21,326 bases of DNA from Rhodoferax sp. (lineage in GTDB: Bacteria > Pseudomonadota > Gammaproteobacteria > Burkholderiales > Burkholderiaceae_C). The notes below the pieces were generated by a model. The model had not been told where the DNA came from and searched no databases. It saw nothing but the letters and a program-made list of their open reading frames with translations. The stretch spans positions 1 through 21,326 of the forward strand of contig JAUXQA010000216.1 of the NCBI GenBank assembly GCA_030683195.1, in the 5' to 3' direction. Made by a program: the position numbers and the translations under genes. Position 1 is the stretch's first letter; every line of letters starts with the position of its first letter. Shown here one piece after another: positions 7,079-15,044 of this stretch.

Positions 7079-8047
7079 ATGGCACACCTCATCAACACCA
7101 TGGCTTACGTGGGTGAAACTCCTTGGCATGAATTGGGCAACGCCTTGCCACCCAAACAATCGATCGAAGTCTGGGCTCAACAGGCGGGCATGGATTGGGA
7201 AATTAGGGAAACTCCCGTGCGTTACCTCGCCGATCAAGTCGGCTCACTGGGCTCCATCATGTCTTTCACAGACCAGAAGGTGCTCTACCGCAGCGACACC
7301 AAAGCCGCCTTGTCCGTGGTGGGCGGCCGCTACAACGTGGTTCAGCCCAAAGCGGTGTTGGAGTTCTACCGCGATCTGGTGGACGTTTCCGGATTTGAGC
7401 TGGAGACAGCAGGCGTTTTGAAGGAAGGCAAAAAATTCTGGGCCTTGGCCAAGACCGGCAAAGAGACTGTCCTCAAAGGCAACGATACCGTCAAGGGGTA
7501 CATCCTCTTGGCGACCAGTTGCGACGGCACCTTGGCCACCACGGCCACGCCGACCACCATTCGCGTCGTGTGCAACAACACCCTAAGCATTGCCTTGAAT
7601 GGAGCAAGCAGCGCCATCAAAGTCCCCCATAGCACCAGCTTCGATGCGCAAGCTGTCAAAAAGCAGTTGGGAATCGCTGTATCGCAATGGGACAGCTTCA
7701 TGTACCGCATGAAAACCCTCTCCGAGCGCAAAGTCAAAAGTCACGAATCGATGAACTACTTCCTCAAAGTCCTGTGCCAGACCGACAACCAAGTCGATCC
7801 GGCGCAGGGCTTGATGAACGAGCGGGCCTTGAAAAAGGTGCAGTCGATGTTTGATGGTCATGGACGGGGTGCTGAACTGGCCGCCGCCGATGGTACAGCC
7901 TGGGGATTGTTGTGCGCCGTGACTGAGTTTGTGGATCACGAGAAACGTGCCCGCAGCCAGGAATACCGACTGGATTCGGCATGGTTCGGACAGGGGGCTA
8001 ATTTGAAGCAACGGGCTCTGGACTACGCCCTGCAACTGGTCTCCTGA
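7079..8047 (+). CDS. DUF932 plasmid/phage-like protein
   Basis: This is a 322-residue DUF932-family protein (TIGR03299, 'phage/plasmid-like protein'). The N-terminus AHLINTMAYVGETPWHELG is diagnostic, followed by an SLGSIMSFTDQKVLYRSD segment, VVGGRYNVVQPKAVLEFY, and TTIRVVCNNTLSIAL. The family is widespread on plasmids, phages and ICEs, usually beside recombination genes; its biochemical role is not known. The start at ATG 7079 matches the usual N-terminus. An in-frame TTG at 7025 adds 18 residues but has no better ribosome-binding site. The gene ends 57 bases before a terminator hairpin. Confidence 0.88.
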   Translation: MAHLINTMAYVGETPWHELGNALPPKQSIEVWAQQAGMDWEIRETPVRYLADQVGSLGSIMSFTDQKVLYRSDTKAALSVVGGRYNVVQPKAVLEFYRDLVDVSGFELETAGVLKEGKKFWALAKTGKETVLKGNDTVKGYILLATSCDGTLATTATPTTIRVVCNNTLSIALNGASSAIKVPHSTSFDAQAVKKQLGIAVSQWDSFMYRMKTLSERKVKSHESMNYFLKVLCQTDNQVDPAQGLMNERALKKVQSMFDGHGRGAELAAADGTAWGLLCAVTEFVDHEKRARSQEYRLDSAWFGQGANLKQRALDYALQLVS

Positions 8048-8103
8048 CAACCCAGAAAGAGCAGTCTTTGACCCTATGCCAAACCCTGGCAACTCAACGG
8101 CAT

Positions 8104-8141
8104 AAAGCCCCAGTCAACGACAAGTTGATCGGGGCTTTTTT
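8104..8141 (+). terminator. Intrinsic terminator after the DUF932 gene
   Basis: AAAGCCCC (8104-8111) pairs with GGGGCTTT (8131-8138), and inside it TCAAC pairs with GTTGA. A six-T run ends the structure. It lies between two co-directional genes, so the next gene needs its own promoter, read-through or antitermination. Confidence 0.85.
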
Positions 8142-8180
8142 CATTTGTATCCATGCAATCAATTCAACGAAGGAATCACC

Positions 8181-9191
8181 ATGACAAACGCATCCATCGC
8201 GCTCAAGGCTGACAGACCCACTCGCCTGCCACCCGCGCTCAAGCTGGTCAAGACCGCCGACCTGAGTCGGGACCAATGGCTCACCGTCAGAAAAACCGGT
8301 ATCGGCAGCTCAGACGCCGCATCCGCCGTCGGGCTCAATCCATACAAATCCCAACTGGAGCTCTGGATGGAGAAAACCGGACGGGATCAAAACTTGCCCA
8401 AGGTGGACCCGAAAGACCAAAGCAGTCCGATGTACTGGGGAACGTTGCTCGAATCCATTGTGGCCGCCCATTACTCCATGCGCTCTGGCCACAAAGTTCG
8501 GCGGATCAACGCAGTTCTGCAGCATCCCACGGAGCCCTGGATGCTGGCCAATCTGGACCGCGAGGTGCTGGGTGCCCCGGATGTGCAAATTCTGGAATGC
8601 AAGACAGCCGGTATCAACGGTGCTCGCCTGTGGAAAGACTGTGTACCGGAGTACATCCAATTGCAGGTCATGCACCAGTTGGCTGTCACCGGCAAGCAGG
8701 CGGCCGATGTCGCGGTTTTGATTGGCGGACAGGATCTCCAAATCCATCGCCTTGAACGGGATGAAGGAATGATTGCCCGCCTGATGGAACTGGAGCGACA
8801 GTTCTGGCGCTATGTGGAGACCGATACGCCACCCCCAGCGGATGGCTCGGACTCCGCCGATATCGCCTTGCGCTGCCTGTACCCGAAAGACAGTGGAACC
8901 ACCCTGGACCTGTCCGAAGACTTTGAGATGTCGGCAGCGTTCTCGGATCTGTTGGACATACGGGAGGTACTGTCCACCCATGTCTTGTTGGAGGCCCAAC
9001 TCAAACAGCGCATTCAACAGCGTATGGGGGAGGCCACCAAAGTGGTGTTCGAGACCGGGGATGTGACCTGGAAGCGCAGCAAGGACGCAAGCGCTCTCGA
9101 TGTGGTGACCCTGCTGAAAGATCAACCTGAGTTGCTGCAACGCTATGCCCTGATCAAACCAGGTTCCCGCCGCTTTCTCGTGAATGCATGA
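8181..9191 (+). CDS. YqaJ-type viral recombinase (lambda exonuclease-like nuclease)
   Basis: A 336-residue PD-(D/E)XK exonuclease of the YqaJ/lambda-exo family. These enzymes resect 5' ends of double-stranded DNA to prepare for single-strand annealing. Motifs in order are RKTGIGSSDAASAVGLNPY (37-55, the conserved GIGxSDA entry), GTLLES with E91, ANLDRE with D126, the catalytic ECK at 139-141, and YIQLQVMHQL (158-167) with conserved glutamines. The C-terminal 120 residues are a less conserved extension seen in plasmid versions. The start at ATG 8181 has AAGGA 7 bases upstream (8169-8173). It lies between the DUF932 and the cysteine-rich gene, a common plasmid/ICE order. No classical RecT or Red-beta annealing partner is visible in the window. 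Confidence 0.92.
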   Translation: MTNASIALKADRPTRLPPALKLVKTADLSRDQWLTVRKTGIGSSDAASAVGLNPYKSQLELWMEKTGRDQNLPKVDPKDQSSPMYWGTLLESIVAAHYSMRSGHKVRRINAVLQHPTEPWMLANLDREVLGAPDVQILECKTAGINGARLWKDCVPEYIQLQVMHQLAVTGKQAADVAVLIGGQDLQIHRLERDEGMIARLMELERQFWRYVETDTPPPADGSDSADIALRCLYPKDSGTTLDLSEDFEMSAAFSDLLDIREVLSTHVLLEAQLKQRIQQRMGEATKVVFETGDVTWKRSKDASALDVVTLLKDQPELLQRYALIKPGSRRFLVNA

Positions 9192-9241
9192 CTGCTTGTG
9201 CCTAGCTCGGGCGAGGTCTGTATCAACTGCATCCATCCATG

Positions 9242-9276
9242 GCCTGCCTTCATTCAGATGAGTGAAGCAGGCTTTT
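9242..9276 (+). terminator. Terminator-like hairpin after the YqaJ gene
   Basis: GCCTGC (9242-9247) pairs with GCAGGC (9267-9272), and TTCATT with AGTGAA extends the stem across a one-base bulge. A four-T run follows. It lies only 22 bases before the next start codon, so it may act as an attenuator for the downstream gene. Confidence 0.65.
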
Positions 9277-9297
9277 CAACATCAAAAAGGAAACATC

Positions 9298-10251
9298 ATG
9301 CTTAAAGGTTTGGCACTGACGCCGCCCGTTATCGGTCGGATTTCAATAGGAAAAGTCGTGGAAAAGAATGGCAAACGGCTGCCAGAAAAGGACGATGAGT
9401 TCACGGTGACCAGCCAGGTGCAGGGCAGGGATGGTTGGGTAAATCATCCCGTGGACGAGACCCTGCGCAAAACTCCAGGCTCTAAGCTGCGCAATATCCC
9501 AGTCAGACTGCTGTTCGACGATCCTGATCTCAATCTACGGGCGAATTACAGCCTGTTTGACCGACAGACCGGGCGGCCGCTCTGCGTGGGAAATGGGGAC
9601 ACATGCAGGCGCTCACTTGCTGCGGGGGTGCAAACCTTGCCCTGTCCTTCACCGGAGGCCTGTGATCTGGGCATGGAAGGGCGCTGCAAGCCTTATGGAC
9701 GTTTGAACGTGCGCATTGGGGATGACGATGAACTCGGGAGTTTTGTCTTCAGGACCACGGGCTTCAATTCGATTCGCACCTTGTCAGCTCGATTGAAATA
9801 TTTCCATGCGGTATCTGGCGGTCAACTGTCCACGCTGCCACTGGAGCTCAGACTTCGGGGCAAATCTACCACCCAGTCCCATCGAGCGCCGATTTATTAC
9901 GTCGACTTGACGGTGAAAACTGGCATGACGATGGCGGAAGCGATTGTCAGTGCCAAAGCTGAATGCTATTTACGCCGTGATGCTGGTTTTGATCAGATGG
10001 CCTTGGACGACGTGGCGCGCCAGGGATTTGCAGAAGGGGCATTTGAGGAGTCTGAAGAAGATGGCGCAGCGGTGGTCGAGGAGTTCTTTCCCGATGACTT
10101 TGACACCAGCCCTGATGGCCAGCCACAGACTTCGGGAGTCAGGCCAGGGTTGGCCGATAAGCTGAATCAGAAGGCGAACAGGCTCCATAGCCTGGGCGCA
10201 CCCGTATCCGCCAGCACCCCAGAGGCACCTGCTCAGCACAGCCGAAATTGA
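9298..10251 (+). CDS. Cysteine-rich 'Gp3-like / hydrolase or metal-binding' protein
   Basis: A 317-residue protein with AAGGA 6 bases before the ATG. The middle holds a cysteine cluster (C96, C103, C116, C122, C130), in PLCVGNGDTC and PCPSPEACDLGMEGRC, a probable zinc site, followed by the conserved YGRLNVRIGDDDELGSFVFR and TTGFNSIRTL. Relatives sit beside YqaJ and DUF932 genes on plasmids and ICEs and are often annotated 'hydrolase or metal-binding protein'. I also recall a resemblance to the Gp3-like recombination-directionality family, but cannot verify it here. Next to a YqaJ exonuclease, a DNA-annealing or recombination-accessory role is a reasonable inference. The last 70 residues are acidic and Pro/Ala-rich, probably disordered. 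Confidence 0.75.
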   Translation: MLKGLALTPPVIGRISIGKVVEKNGKRLPEKDDEFTVTSQVQGRDGWVNHPVDETLRKTPGSKLRNIPVRLLFDDPDLNLRANYSLFDRQTGRPLCVGNGDTCRRSLAAGVQTLPCPSPEACDLGMEGRCKPYGRLNVRIGDDDELGSFVFRTTGFNSIRTLSARLKYFHAVSGGQLSTLPLELRLRGKSTTQSHRAPIYYVDLTVKTGMTMAEAIVSAKAECYLRRDAGFDQMALDDVARQGFAEGAFEESEEDGAAVVEEFFPDDFDTSPDGQPQTSGVRPGLADKLNQKANRLHSLGAPVSASTPEAPAQHSRN

Positions 10252-10594
10252 AGGCGGGTGAATCAACTGGACTTCATTCGTTACCAGCAGTTCAGCGGCG
10301 GCAGGGGCTCCCGTGACATCCGTAGCGGGGGTATCCGCTGTGAGTTCACCTGTGAGGCATTCAAGGCCAGACCCCGGCGACCGCGAAAACTGGGCTGGGA
10401 CCGATGGCGGCTTGACCGTTTTCAGTTCCACCGTTTTGACATGTTCACCACAAAGCCCCGCGAGTCGGGGCTTTTTAGTGCGCTGTTGAAAAGCATCACT
10501 GAGCCTGGCAAGCAGGCCGTGGCGATTTACCTGTTTCCTCGGTCACGTATACAAAGTTGGAAACAGGACCATTCATTACCAAAAAGGGAGTTCC
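10252..10594. other. Intergenic region with terminator and leader
   Basis: A 343-bp gap before the orphan gene. A frame without a start codon is open from about 10294 to past the terminator (TSSSAAAGAPVTSVAGVSAV and so on), low in complexity, which may be a decayed C-terminal tail. The terminator at 10452-10478 lies in the middle, followed by about 115 bp that must carry the promoter of the next gene. No tRNA or other gene was seen. Confidence 0.5.
10452..10478 (+). terminator. Intrinsic terminator
   Basis: A 9-bp perfect stem AAAGCCCCG (10452-10460) / CGGGGCTTT (10466-10474) with loop CGAGT and a run of five T. It is similar in sequence to the terminator at 8104-8141 (both AAAGCCCC...GGGGCTTTTT). 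Confidence 0.88.
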
Positions 10595-11119
10595 ATGAAA
10601 AAATCGATCAAATCAGAAATCGTCATCCCCACCTGGGCAGGCAGGACCGGAGCGAGCTACTGGGGTGACAGGGATTACGGCAGTCTCGACCATGAGTCGA
10701 CATCCTTCTGGTTGTCGCTGAGACGCGTGGTGCCGAGTGACAGTTACCTGACGGATGACGGCCGCGCCATCGGCAACATTGGTTTGTATGTCTGGGTCAG
10801 CATCGCAGGGACGATCAGTATCGACTTGAGACTGCATGAGGTCGGCTCGGTCAGCTTGTATGAAGGGGTGCAAATCATCACGCTGCTCAAACGACTCTAT
10901 GCCAAGGGGAGGGCGTACCCATTTAACAACTTTCAGCGCAACGCGGATTTATGCATCGAGTTGATCAAGGCGTTGGGCGCACTGGGCATCAAGCGTGCGT
11001 TGGTTTACCACGGTCCCCAGGCGGCGGAGACCTATCAGCCTGTGGGCATTGCTGTCCAAAGTATTTCAGATTGCGTGAATGAGCGGTTGGATCGAATGAG
11101 AAATTGTCGGATGGTTTGA
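10595..11119 (+). CDS. Hypothetical protein, 174 aa, in the ICE-like cluster
   Basis: The start ATG has a clear ribosome-binding site (AAGGGAG, 10583-10589, 5 bases upstream). The protein begins with lysines (MKKSIKSEIVIPTWAGRTG), contains several aromatic residues and a beta-rich middle (GNIGLYVWVSIAGTISIDL), and a C-terminal half suggesting helices (QIITLLKRLYAKG, ADLCIELIKALGALG). No transmembrane segment or catalytic motif is obvious. I do not recognise the family. It follows the recombination genes in the same direction but behind a terminator. It ends just before a strong hairpin. Confidence 0.7.
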   Translation: MKKSIKSEIVIPTWAGRTGASYWGDRDYGSLDHESTSFWLSLRRVVPSDSYLTDDGRAIGNIGLYVWVSIAGTISIDLRLHEVGSVSLYEGVQIITLLKRLYAKGRAYPFNNFQRNADLCIELIKALGALGIKRALVYHGPQAAETYQPVGIAVQSISDCVNERLDRMRNCRMV

Positions 11120-11124
11120 GACTG

Positions 11125-11153
11125 CTGCACTGTACCTTCAAGGTGCAGTGCAG
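11125..11153 (+). terminator. Strong hairpin after the 174-aa gene
   Basis: CTGCACTG (11125-11132) pairs with CAGTGCAG (11146-11153). ACCT/AGGT and a T-G pair extend the stem to 13 bp with a 3-nt loop. No T run follows directly, although a TTATTTTTT tract begins about 12 bp later. It is probably a terminator or mRNA-end stabiliser. Confidence 0.55.
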
Positions 11154-11693
11154 AGGCTGGCCTATTATTTTTTGATATTGGATCTTTAGACTGTCGTTCA
11201 TTGACCGCTCCGGAAAAGCAAGATTTGGCGCATTGAAGTTTCAGAGTATGCGATTTCAAAAGAAGACTCCCGAAATCTGCTCGGTTTTGCGACCGCTTTA
11301 GCCACTTTTGCACTTTGCAGGGAAATCGCCCGATTTTTCACTTCACGAATCCACCGGCGGTCATCACTTTGCCGCGGACCATTAATTAACTGGCAAATGC
11401 AAACAGCGTGACGATCTGTGCATTGATATTTCCGAGTCCGCGATAGCTCAATGAGTTCCATCGAGGCAGACCAAGGCATTACTTGATTCATCTGACCCGA
11501 GAGGACTTACGTACGGATCTTCTTCTCGCCGAGAATGAGGTTCAGTGTTTTAAAGCTTGTCTGTACTTACTGGGGTCTACGTCGAGCATACGGTTGCGAG
11601 AATCCTACAGAGTTTCCCAAGGTTTGAAGGTTTCAAGCGCATAACTCCGGAATTTTTAACAAATAAAAAACTGCGATAGTTCCTATTAAAATC
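11154..11693. other. Gene-free junction region
   Basis: No convincing gene on either strand across 540 bp. Minus-strand open frames here lack ribosome-binding sites and have shadow-like composition. Two similar segments, GCATTGA...GAGT..GCGAT, occur at about 11230-11256 and 11420-11446 in the same orientation and match at about 21 of 28 positions. Composition shifts from about average GC to strongly AT-rich near 11640, which suggests the boundary between the ICE-like cluster and the satellite module. Confidence 0.5.
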
Positions 11694-12608
11694 GTGAAAA
11701 TAGATGGTTATTTGCTAAATTTTGTAGAGTATGAATATTGGTATGAAAGAATTCTAAATATAAATAAAACTTGTCTAATTTTCATATCATTGATTAGCTG
11801 GGTATGGAGTTTGTATTGCTTTAAAAATATTAAGTGTGTTGATTGTTTGCAAGATGTAAATCAAATGCATTTCAATAAACCAACTTTATACATTAACATG
11901 AATTCTCATCAATTTAATTTAAGTGGATTTAACTTCAATACCGCTGTATATAGTCATCGTACACTTGACGAACTTATGTATTCTTCGAAACGAAATCTAT
12001 TAGACCTAGCGGTGCTAATAAATAGAATATTTGAACATCATTCAAGAGTTTTAGTCGTTCGAATTGATCTGAAATACAAAAAAGAATTCTGCGATGAAGT
12101 TCTACTTGAAGTTGCACAAATGCATCGAGAGAAATTATTTTCAGATAGGCGAAATTATCCTGAGGTTTTTGAGGGAATGGTGGGGTACGCCTGGGGGCTT
12201 GAGTATGGTGAAAGAGGAGGTGGATACCACTATCACTTGCTCGCACTGTATAACGGCGCTCTACGTCGAGATGATATTGGCATCGGGATGAAAATCGATG
12301 CTGTATGGGACACAATTACAGCAGGAACTGGGCAGTGTTACATCAGTAACTTTGACAAGGATAAAATGGCAATGCGGGGTAATCTTGGTGTTGGCATGAT
12401 TCATCGAGATAATTATTTACTGCGCATTAATCTTCTTGAAAAGGTTGCAGCTTACATTACCAAAAAATGCACTGCGTTTGAAATTAAGTCTGAGAGAACA
12501 AGCTCAGGTGATTTTCGCACTTTTGGCAGAAGCAGGATGCCTAAACCTATAGATCCCAACATACCTCGGCTCGGACGGCCACCCGCACAAAATACGATAT
12601 CGTGGTAA
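11694..12608 (+). CDS. YagK/YfjJ-type (inovirus Gp2-like) HUH replication protein
   Basis: A protein of up to 304 residues with hallmarks of the YagK/YfjJ C-terminal (inovirus Gp2-like) family: VVRIDLKYK, then WGLEYGERGGGYHYHLLALY with an HYH motif at 179-181, and AAYITKK with a candidate catalytic tyrosine (Y254) and Lys257. HUH proteins nick single-stranded DNA and start rolling-circle replication or transfer; that activity is inferred. The start is uncertain. The GTG at 11694 adds an AT-rich N-terminus without a ribosome-binding site, and ATG 11865 or 11898 are alternatives that keep the whole conserved domain. The gene is markedly AT-richer than its left neighbours. It converges on the DUF3987 gene; the two families occur together in CP4-57/P4-like satellites. 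Confidence 0.75.
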   Translation: MKIDGYLLNFVEYEYWYERILNINKTCLIFISLISWVWSLYCFKNIKCVDCLQDVNQMHFNKPTLYINMNSHQFNLSGFNFNTAVYSHRTLDELMYSSKRNLLDLAVLINRIFEHHSRVLVVRIDLKYKKEFCDEVLLEVAQMHREKLFSDRRNYPEVFEGMVGYAWGLEYGERGGGYHYHLLALYNGALRRDDIGIGMKIDAVWDTITAGTGQCYISNFDKDKMAMRGNLGVGMIHRDNYLLRINLLEKVAAYITKKCTAFEIKSERTSSGDFRTFGRSRMPKPIDPNIPRLGRPPAQNTISW

Positions 12609-12766
12609 TTTTATTATTTGGTAGCGTTGTGAAATTTGTATGAAAATGCTTGATGTACGAAAATTTGTACTAAAAATTGGTATGAATGAAGCAAGCAATG
12701 GTTCAGCTGGACCCACTTGCTCTCACTCTCAATATTGAGAAAAATCACCATCGCCAGGTAAAAATG

Positions 12767-12800
12767 TCGCTATTCATGCTACGAGTAGCACAAATAGCGA
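12767..12800 (-). terminator. Terminator hairpin between convergent satellite genes
   Basis: TCGCTATT (12767-12774) pairs with AATAGCGA (12793-12800), and inside it GCTAC pairs with GTAGC, with short internal loops. Read on the minus strand the hairpin is followed by CATTTTTACC, so it best serves the DUF3987 gene. It could also stop the converging HUH-gene transcript. Confidence 0.7.
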
Positions 12801-12812
12801 GGGCTAACTTTG

Positions 12813-14327
12813 TTAGACGAAGTATCTTTCGTTGTTCGTTGGGGTTGCTGACCAACTAACACTTTGGTTGTAACGGTCGTAGCGCTGATGAGAAGCAGGT
12901 CTAATGCAGAAGTGGTATGGATTCAAGTTAATGTATTCAGTTCGTCCAGAGATATCAAATGTTAATTTGTTCTCGTCTGCGAGAATCATAAGTGCACCAT
13001 TAAGCCTGTTTTTGCTGCGCAAGCTATTGCTGCAATATTGTCTGACCCAATTTTTCTTAAGCGGATTACATCTACCAGCTTTCATAAAAACTTCCCATAG
13101 CCATTTTTCAAGTTGTTGAGAATCCAATTTTTCAATTGGTATCTCTGGTTTTTTTGCAAAAATATTCTTGAATTCTTCTAGGTACCATGCACAAATATCT
13201 TCAGCCTGTTTGTATATATCTATCTGAATGTTTCCTGCACGACCATCAAAATGATGAAAAAGTGCTGCCATGCGTATAGTCGTTTCTGCCATCTTGGACG
13301 CTGCATCCCTCACTTCGCAGAAATAGCAACCAGCACCCATAGAAGATTCAAGACAGTTATAAAATTTTAGCCATTCTGTCCTTGCCTCAGTCGATAGCTC
13401 TAATGTCGTTTTATTGGCTTGCAGGTTGTTCTGTATTCCACCTTCCAAAATAATACCAATTCTATTTTGGAAGATGGTCAAATCTTTCCAAACTACATCT
13501 TGAATGCTAGAAATATGTCGTGTACCTTGTGTTGATTCAGGATAGTTTATCAAGCAACGGGAGAAGAATCCTATATCTCGTGCGTTCTTCCCTTGATTCT
13601 CTAAGAAATTTTGAAATAACTTAGGTTGGATCATGAGTGCCAATGTGAAATTTGGATTGGATACCGTGAAGCTTTCCGCAGACTTCCGATCAACGGTAAC
13701 ACTATCGCCATCTCTCAGTTTATTTAATAAAGCTAGATTGCGTCCGGCATGCCCGCCTAGAACCATACCCGCCTCATCTGAAACGAGTCCACCCGATGGC
13801 CAATGGCTATGCAACCCCCACGCAATTGCCTCTGGTGTCGCGTCGTTATAGATAAGTTTTGGAACCTTAGATAAAGCGGGTTTTGACTTTTTGTGCAATT
13901 CCAATGCTAGTTTTTGAGTGTTTGTTGGCAACCCCTTTCGAAGGGCCTTCTGAAAAGATGAAACGTGCGTTGCATGTTCAAGTTCCCAAAACTCCATTTC
14001 CGTCTCGTATTCAATACGGATTTTTTCATTCCTGTCCTTTGACAGGTTTTCGAAATTTCGAATTTCTTGAAACATCAACCTATCGATATAGGTCTTTCTC
14101 TCGCCTGACTCTGCTATCGAAATAAGGTACAAACTTGCTGGTGTTTCATGACCGGCTTGTAGCTTGACTCGAAATTGATCTTGGCAAGCCAAAGACATGG
14201 CCGCCAAGGCTGATGAAAATACCATCGACATTGGGGCTTGCGTATGGTTTTGCGTTTCGATGACCGCATTTTTCAGCAATTCTGGAGCTGAACTGATCGG
14301 AAATGGCTTCGCGGTGAAAGTATTCAT
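12813..14327 (-). CDS. DUF3987 (YfjI-like) helicase/primase-type protein
   Basis: A 504-residue DUF3987 protein, the family of E. coli CP4-57 YfjI. The N-terminal region PMSMVFSSALAAMSLACQ is typical. It is followed by a P-loop-like SGERKT (74-79), a Walker-B-like LVSDEAGMVLGG, and a sensor-like segment with NKLRDGDSVTVDRK, SNPNFTLALMIQP and SRCLINYP. Such proteins are thought to be replicative ATPases or helicase-primase relatives of satellites and prophages; the role here is inferred. The gene lies 54 bases downstream of alpA on the same strand, so the two are probably one operon. It is AT-rich like the HUH gene. Confidence 0.85.
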   Translation of the reverse strand: MNTFTAKPFPISSAPELLKNAVIETQNHTQAPMSMVFSSALAAMSLACQDQFRVKLQAGHETPASLYLISIAESGERKTYIDRLMFQEIRNFENLSKDRNEKIRIEYETEMEFWELEHATHVSSFQKALRKGLPTNTQKLALELHKKSKPALSKVPKLIYNDATPEAIAWGLHSHWPSGGLVSDEAGMVLGGHAGRNLALLNKLRDGDSVTVDRKSAESFTVSNPNFTLALMIQPKLFQNFLENQGKNARDIGFFSRCLINYPESTQGTRHISSIQDVVWKDLTIFQNRIGIILEGGIQNNLQANKTTLELSTEARTEWLKFYNCLESSMGAGCYFCEVRDAASKMAETTIRMAALFHHFDGRAGNIQIDIYKQAEDICAWYLEEFKNIFAKKPEIPIEKLDSQQLEKWLWEVFMKAGRCNPLKKNWVRQYCSNSLRSKNRLNGALMILADENKLTFDISGRTEYINLNPYHFCIRPASHQRYDRYNQSVSWSATPTNNERYFV

Positions 14328-14381
14328 GTTGTTGATGTTCTCTGTTTCATCTTGAAGTTGGGGTGAGTTTTGAGTTAAAGG

Positions 14382-14654
14382 TCAATGGCAGCGGCTTGCC
14401 GCGATGCGAGCCATCAACCAAGTGTCAATTTCTGACTCAATCCAACCTACAGCCTGGACGGAAATCTTGATGCTGCGAGGAAATGATGGATCGTAAAATT
14501 TGCTATTTTTGTCAGCTAATGCGTAAATCGATGAACGGCCAAGGGCGACGCGTGCCTGTACCTGTTTGATTCGTAACAGGACGTATTTGCCGTGCATGTT
14601 GCCTGCTATCAATGTCTTTTGATCTCTTTGCAGATGGTTTTCTGTAACTTGCAT
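14382..14654 (-). CDS. alpA: AlpA-family regulator (MerR-like HTH)
   Basis: A 90-residue AlpA-type winged-helix regulator. The core LLRIKQVQARVALGRSSIYAL contains the helix-turn-helix (the usual GLSRSTIY region), followed by FPRSIKIS and VGWIESEIDTWL, the classical AlpA ending. In CP4-57, AlpA activates expression of excision functions. Here it probably controls the satellite module and precedes the DUF3987 gene on the same strand. The first 25 residues are an unusual polar extension. The start ATG has AAGGA about 10 bases upstream (14666-14670 region), and that site lies within an inverted repeat. Confidence 0.88.
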   Translation of the reverse strand: MQVTENHLQRDQKTLIAGNMHGKYVLLRIKQVQARVALGRSSIYALADKNSKFYDPSFPRSIKISVQAVGWIESEIDTWLMARIAASRCH

Positions 14655-14660
14655 GATTTC

Positions 14661-14701
14661 GTCATTCCTTGTTGTTACCTCGGAAAATTCTGAGGAATGA
14701 C
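14661..14701 (-). promoter_or_regulatory. Inverted repeat covering the alpA ribosome-binding site
   Basis: GTCATTCCT (14661-14669) and AGGAATGAC (14693-14701) form a perfect 9-bp inverted repeat, with a nested CCTC/GAGG. In the alpA mRNA the arm nearest the start contains the Shine-Dalgarno AGGA. The hairpin could hide the ribosome-binding site, or the DNA could be an operator for AlpA itself. Confidence 0.5.
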
Positions 14702-15044
14702 GCTACTGTACTGAGATGCTATCAAGTTTGTAGCACGCATAAGCACGATATGAAAAAATGGTTATTCGTGTCAATGCGTGCCAAGGCAACTTTGTAAGAT
14801 GTAAATGGTGGAAAGTTCTATTTTTAGTCGACCACGAAAGGCTCATAGATAGGATCGGCGGTTGAGCTGGAAGTGAAAACTATTGGCAAGTTGCACTGAT
14901 TCCATATTTCAGCCCAGCGTGGGCAGCGTTTCGTGCTGAACGTGGGCGCGTTCTCAGCGTAATCGTGGACGATTCGGGAGAATTTGTGGAGGTGCTTTCT
15001 TGAACCCAGCCTGGGCGCGCTTCTGTTTTACTAAGAAGCAGCCA
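14702..15044. other. AlpA upstream region and IS21 left end
   Basis: The first part is the alpA upstream region. From about 14880 the sequence contains GTGGGC- or CTGGGC-centred repeats: CAGCCCAGCGTGGGC (about 14912), GAACGTGGGCGCG (14939) and AACCCAGCCTGGGCGCG (15003). Repeats of this kind are typical of IS21-family ends, which carry several transposase-binding copies. They precede the istA remnant, so the left end of the IS probably lies near 14860-14910. No other gene is visible. Confidence 0.55.

Noticed and set aside
9970..10431. Minus-strand open frame of 153 aa
   Set aside because: It overlaps the end of the well-supported cysteine-rich gene on the opposite strand, with no start signal.
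11198..11491. Minus-strand 97-aa open frame in the junction region
   Set aside because: Basic, serine-rich shadow-like composition and no start signals or family.
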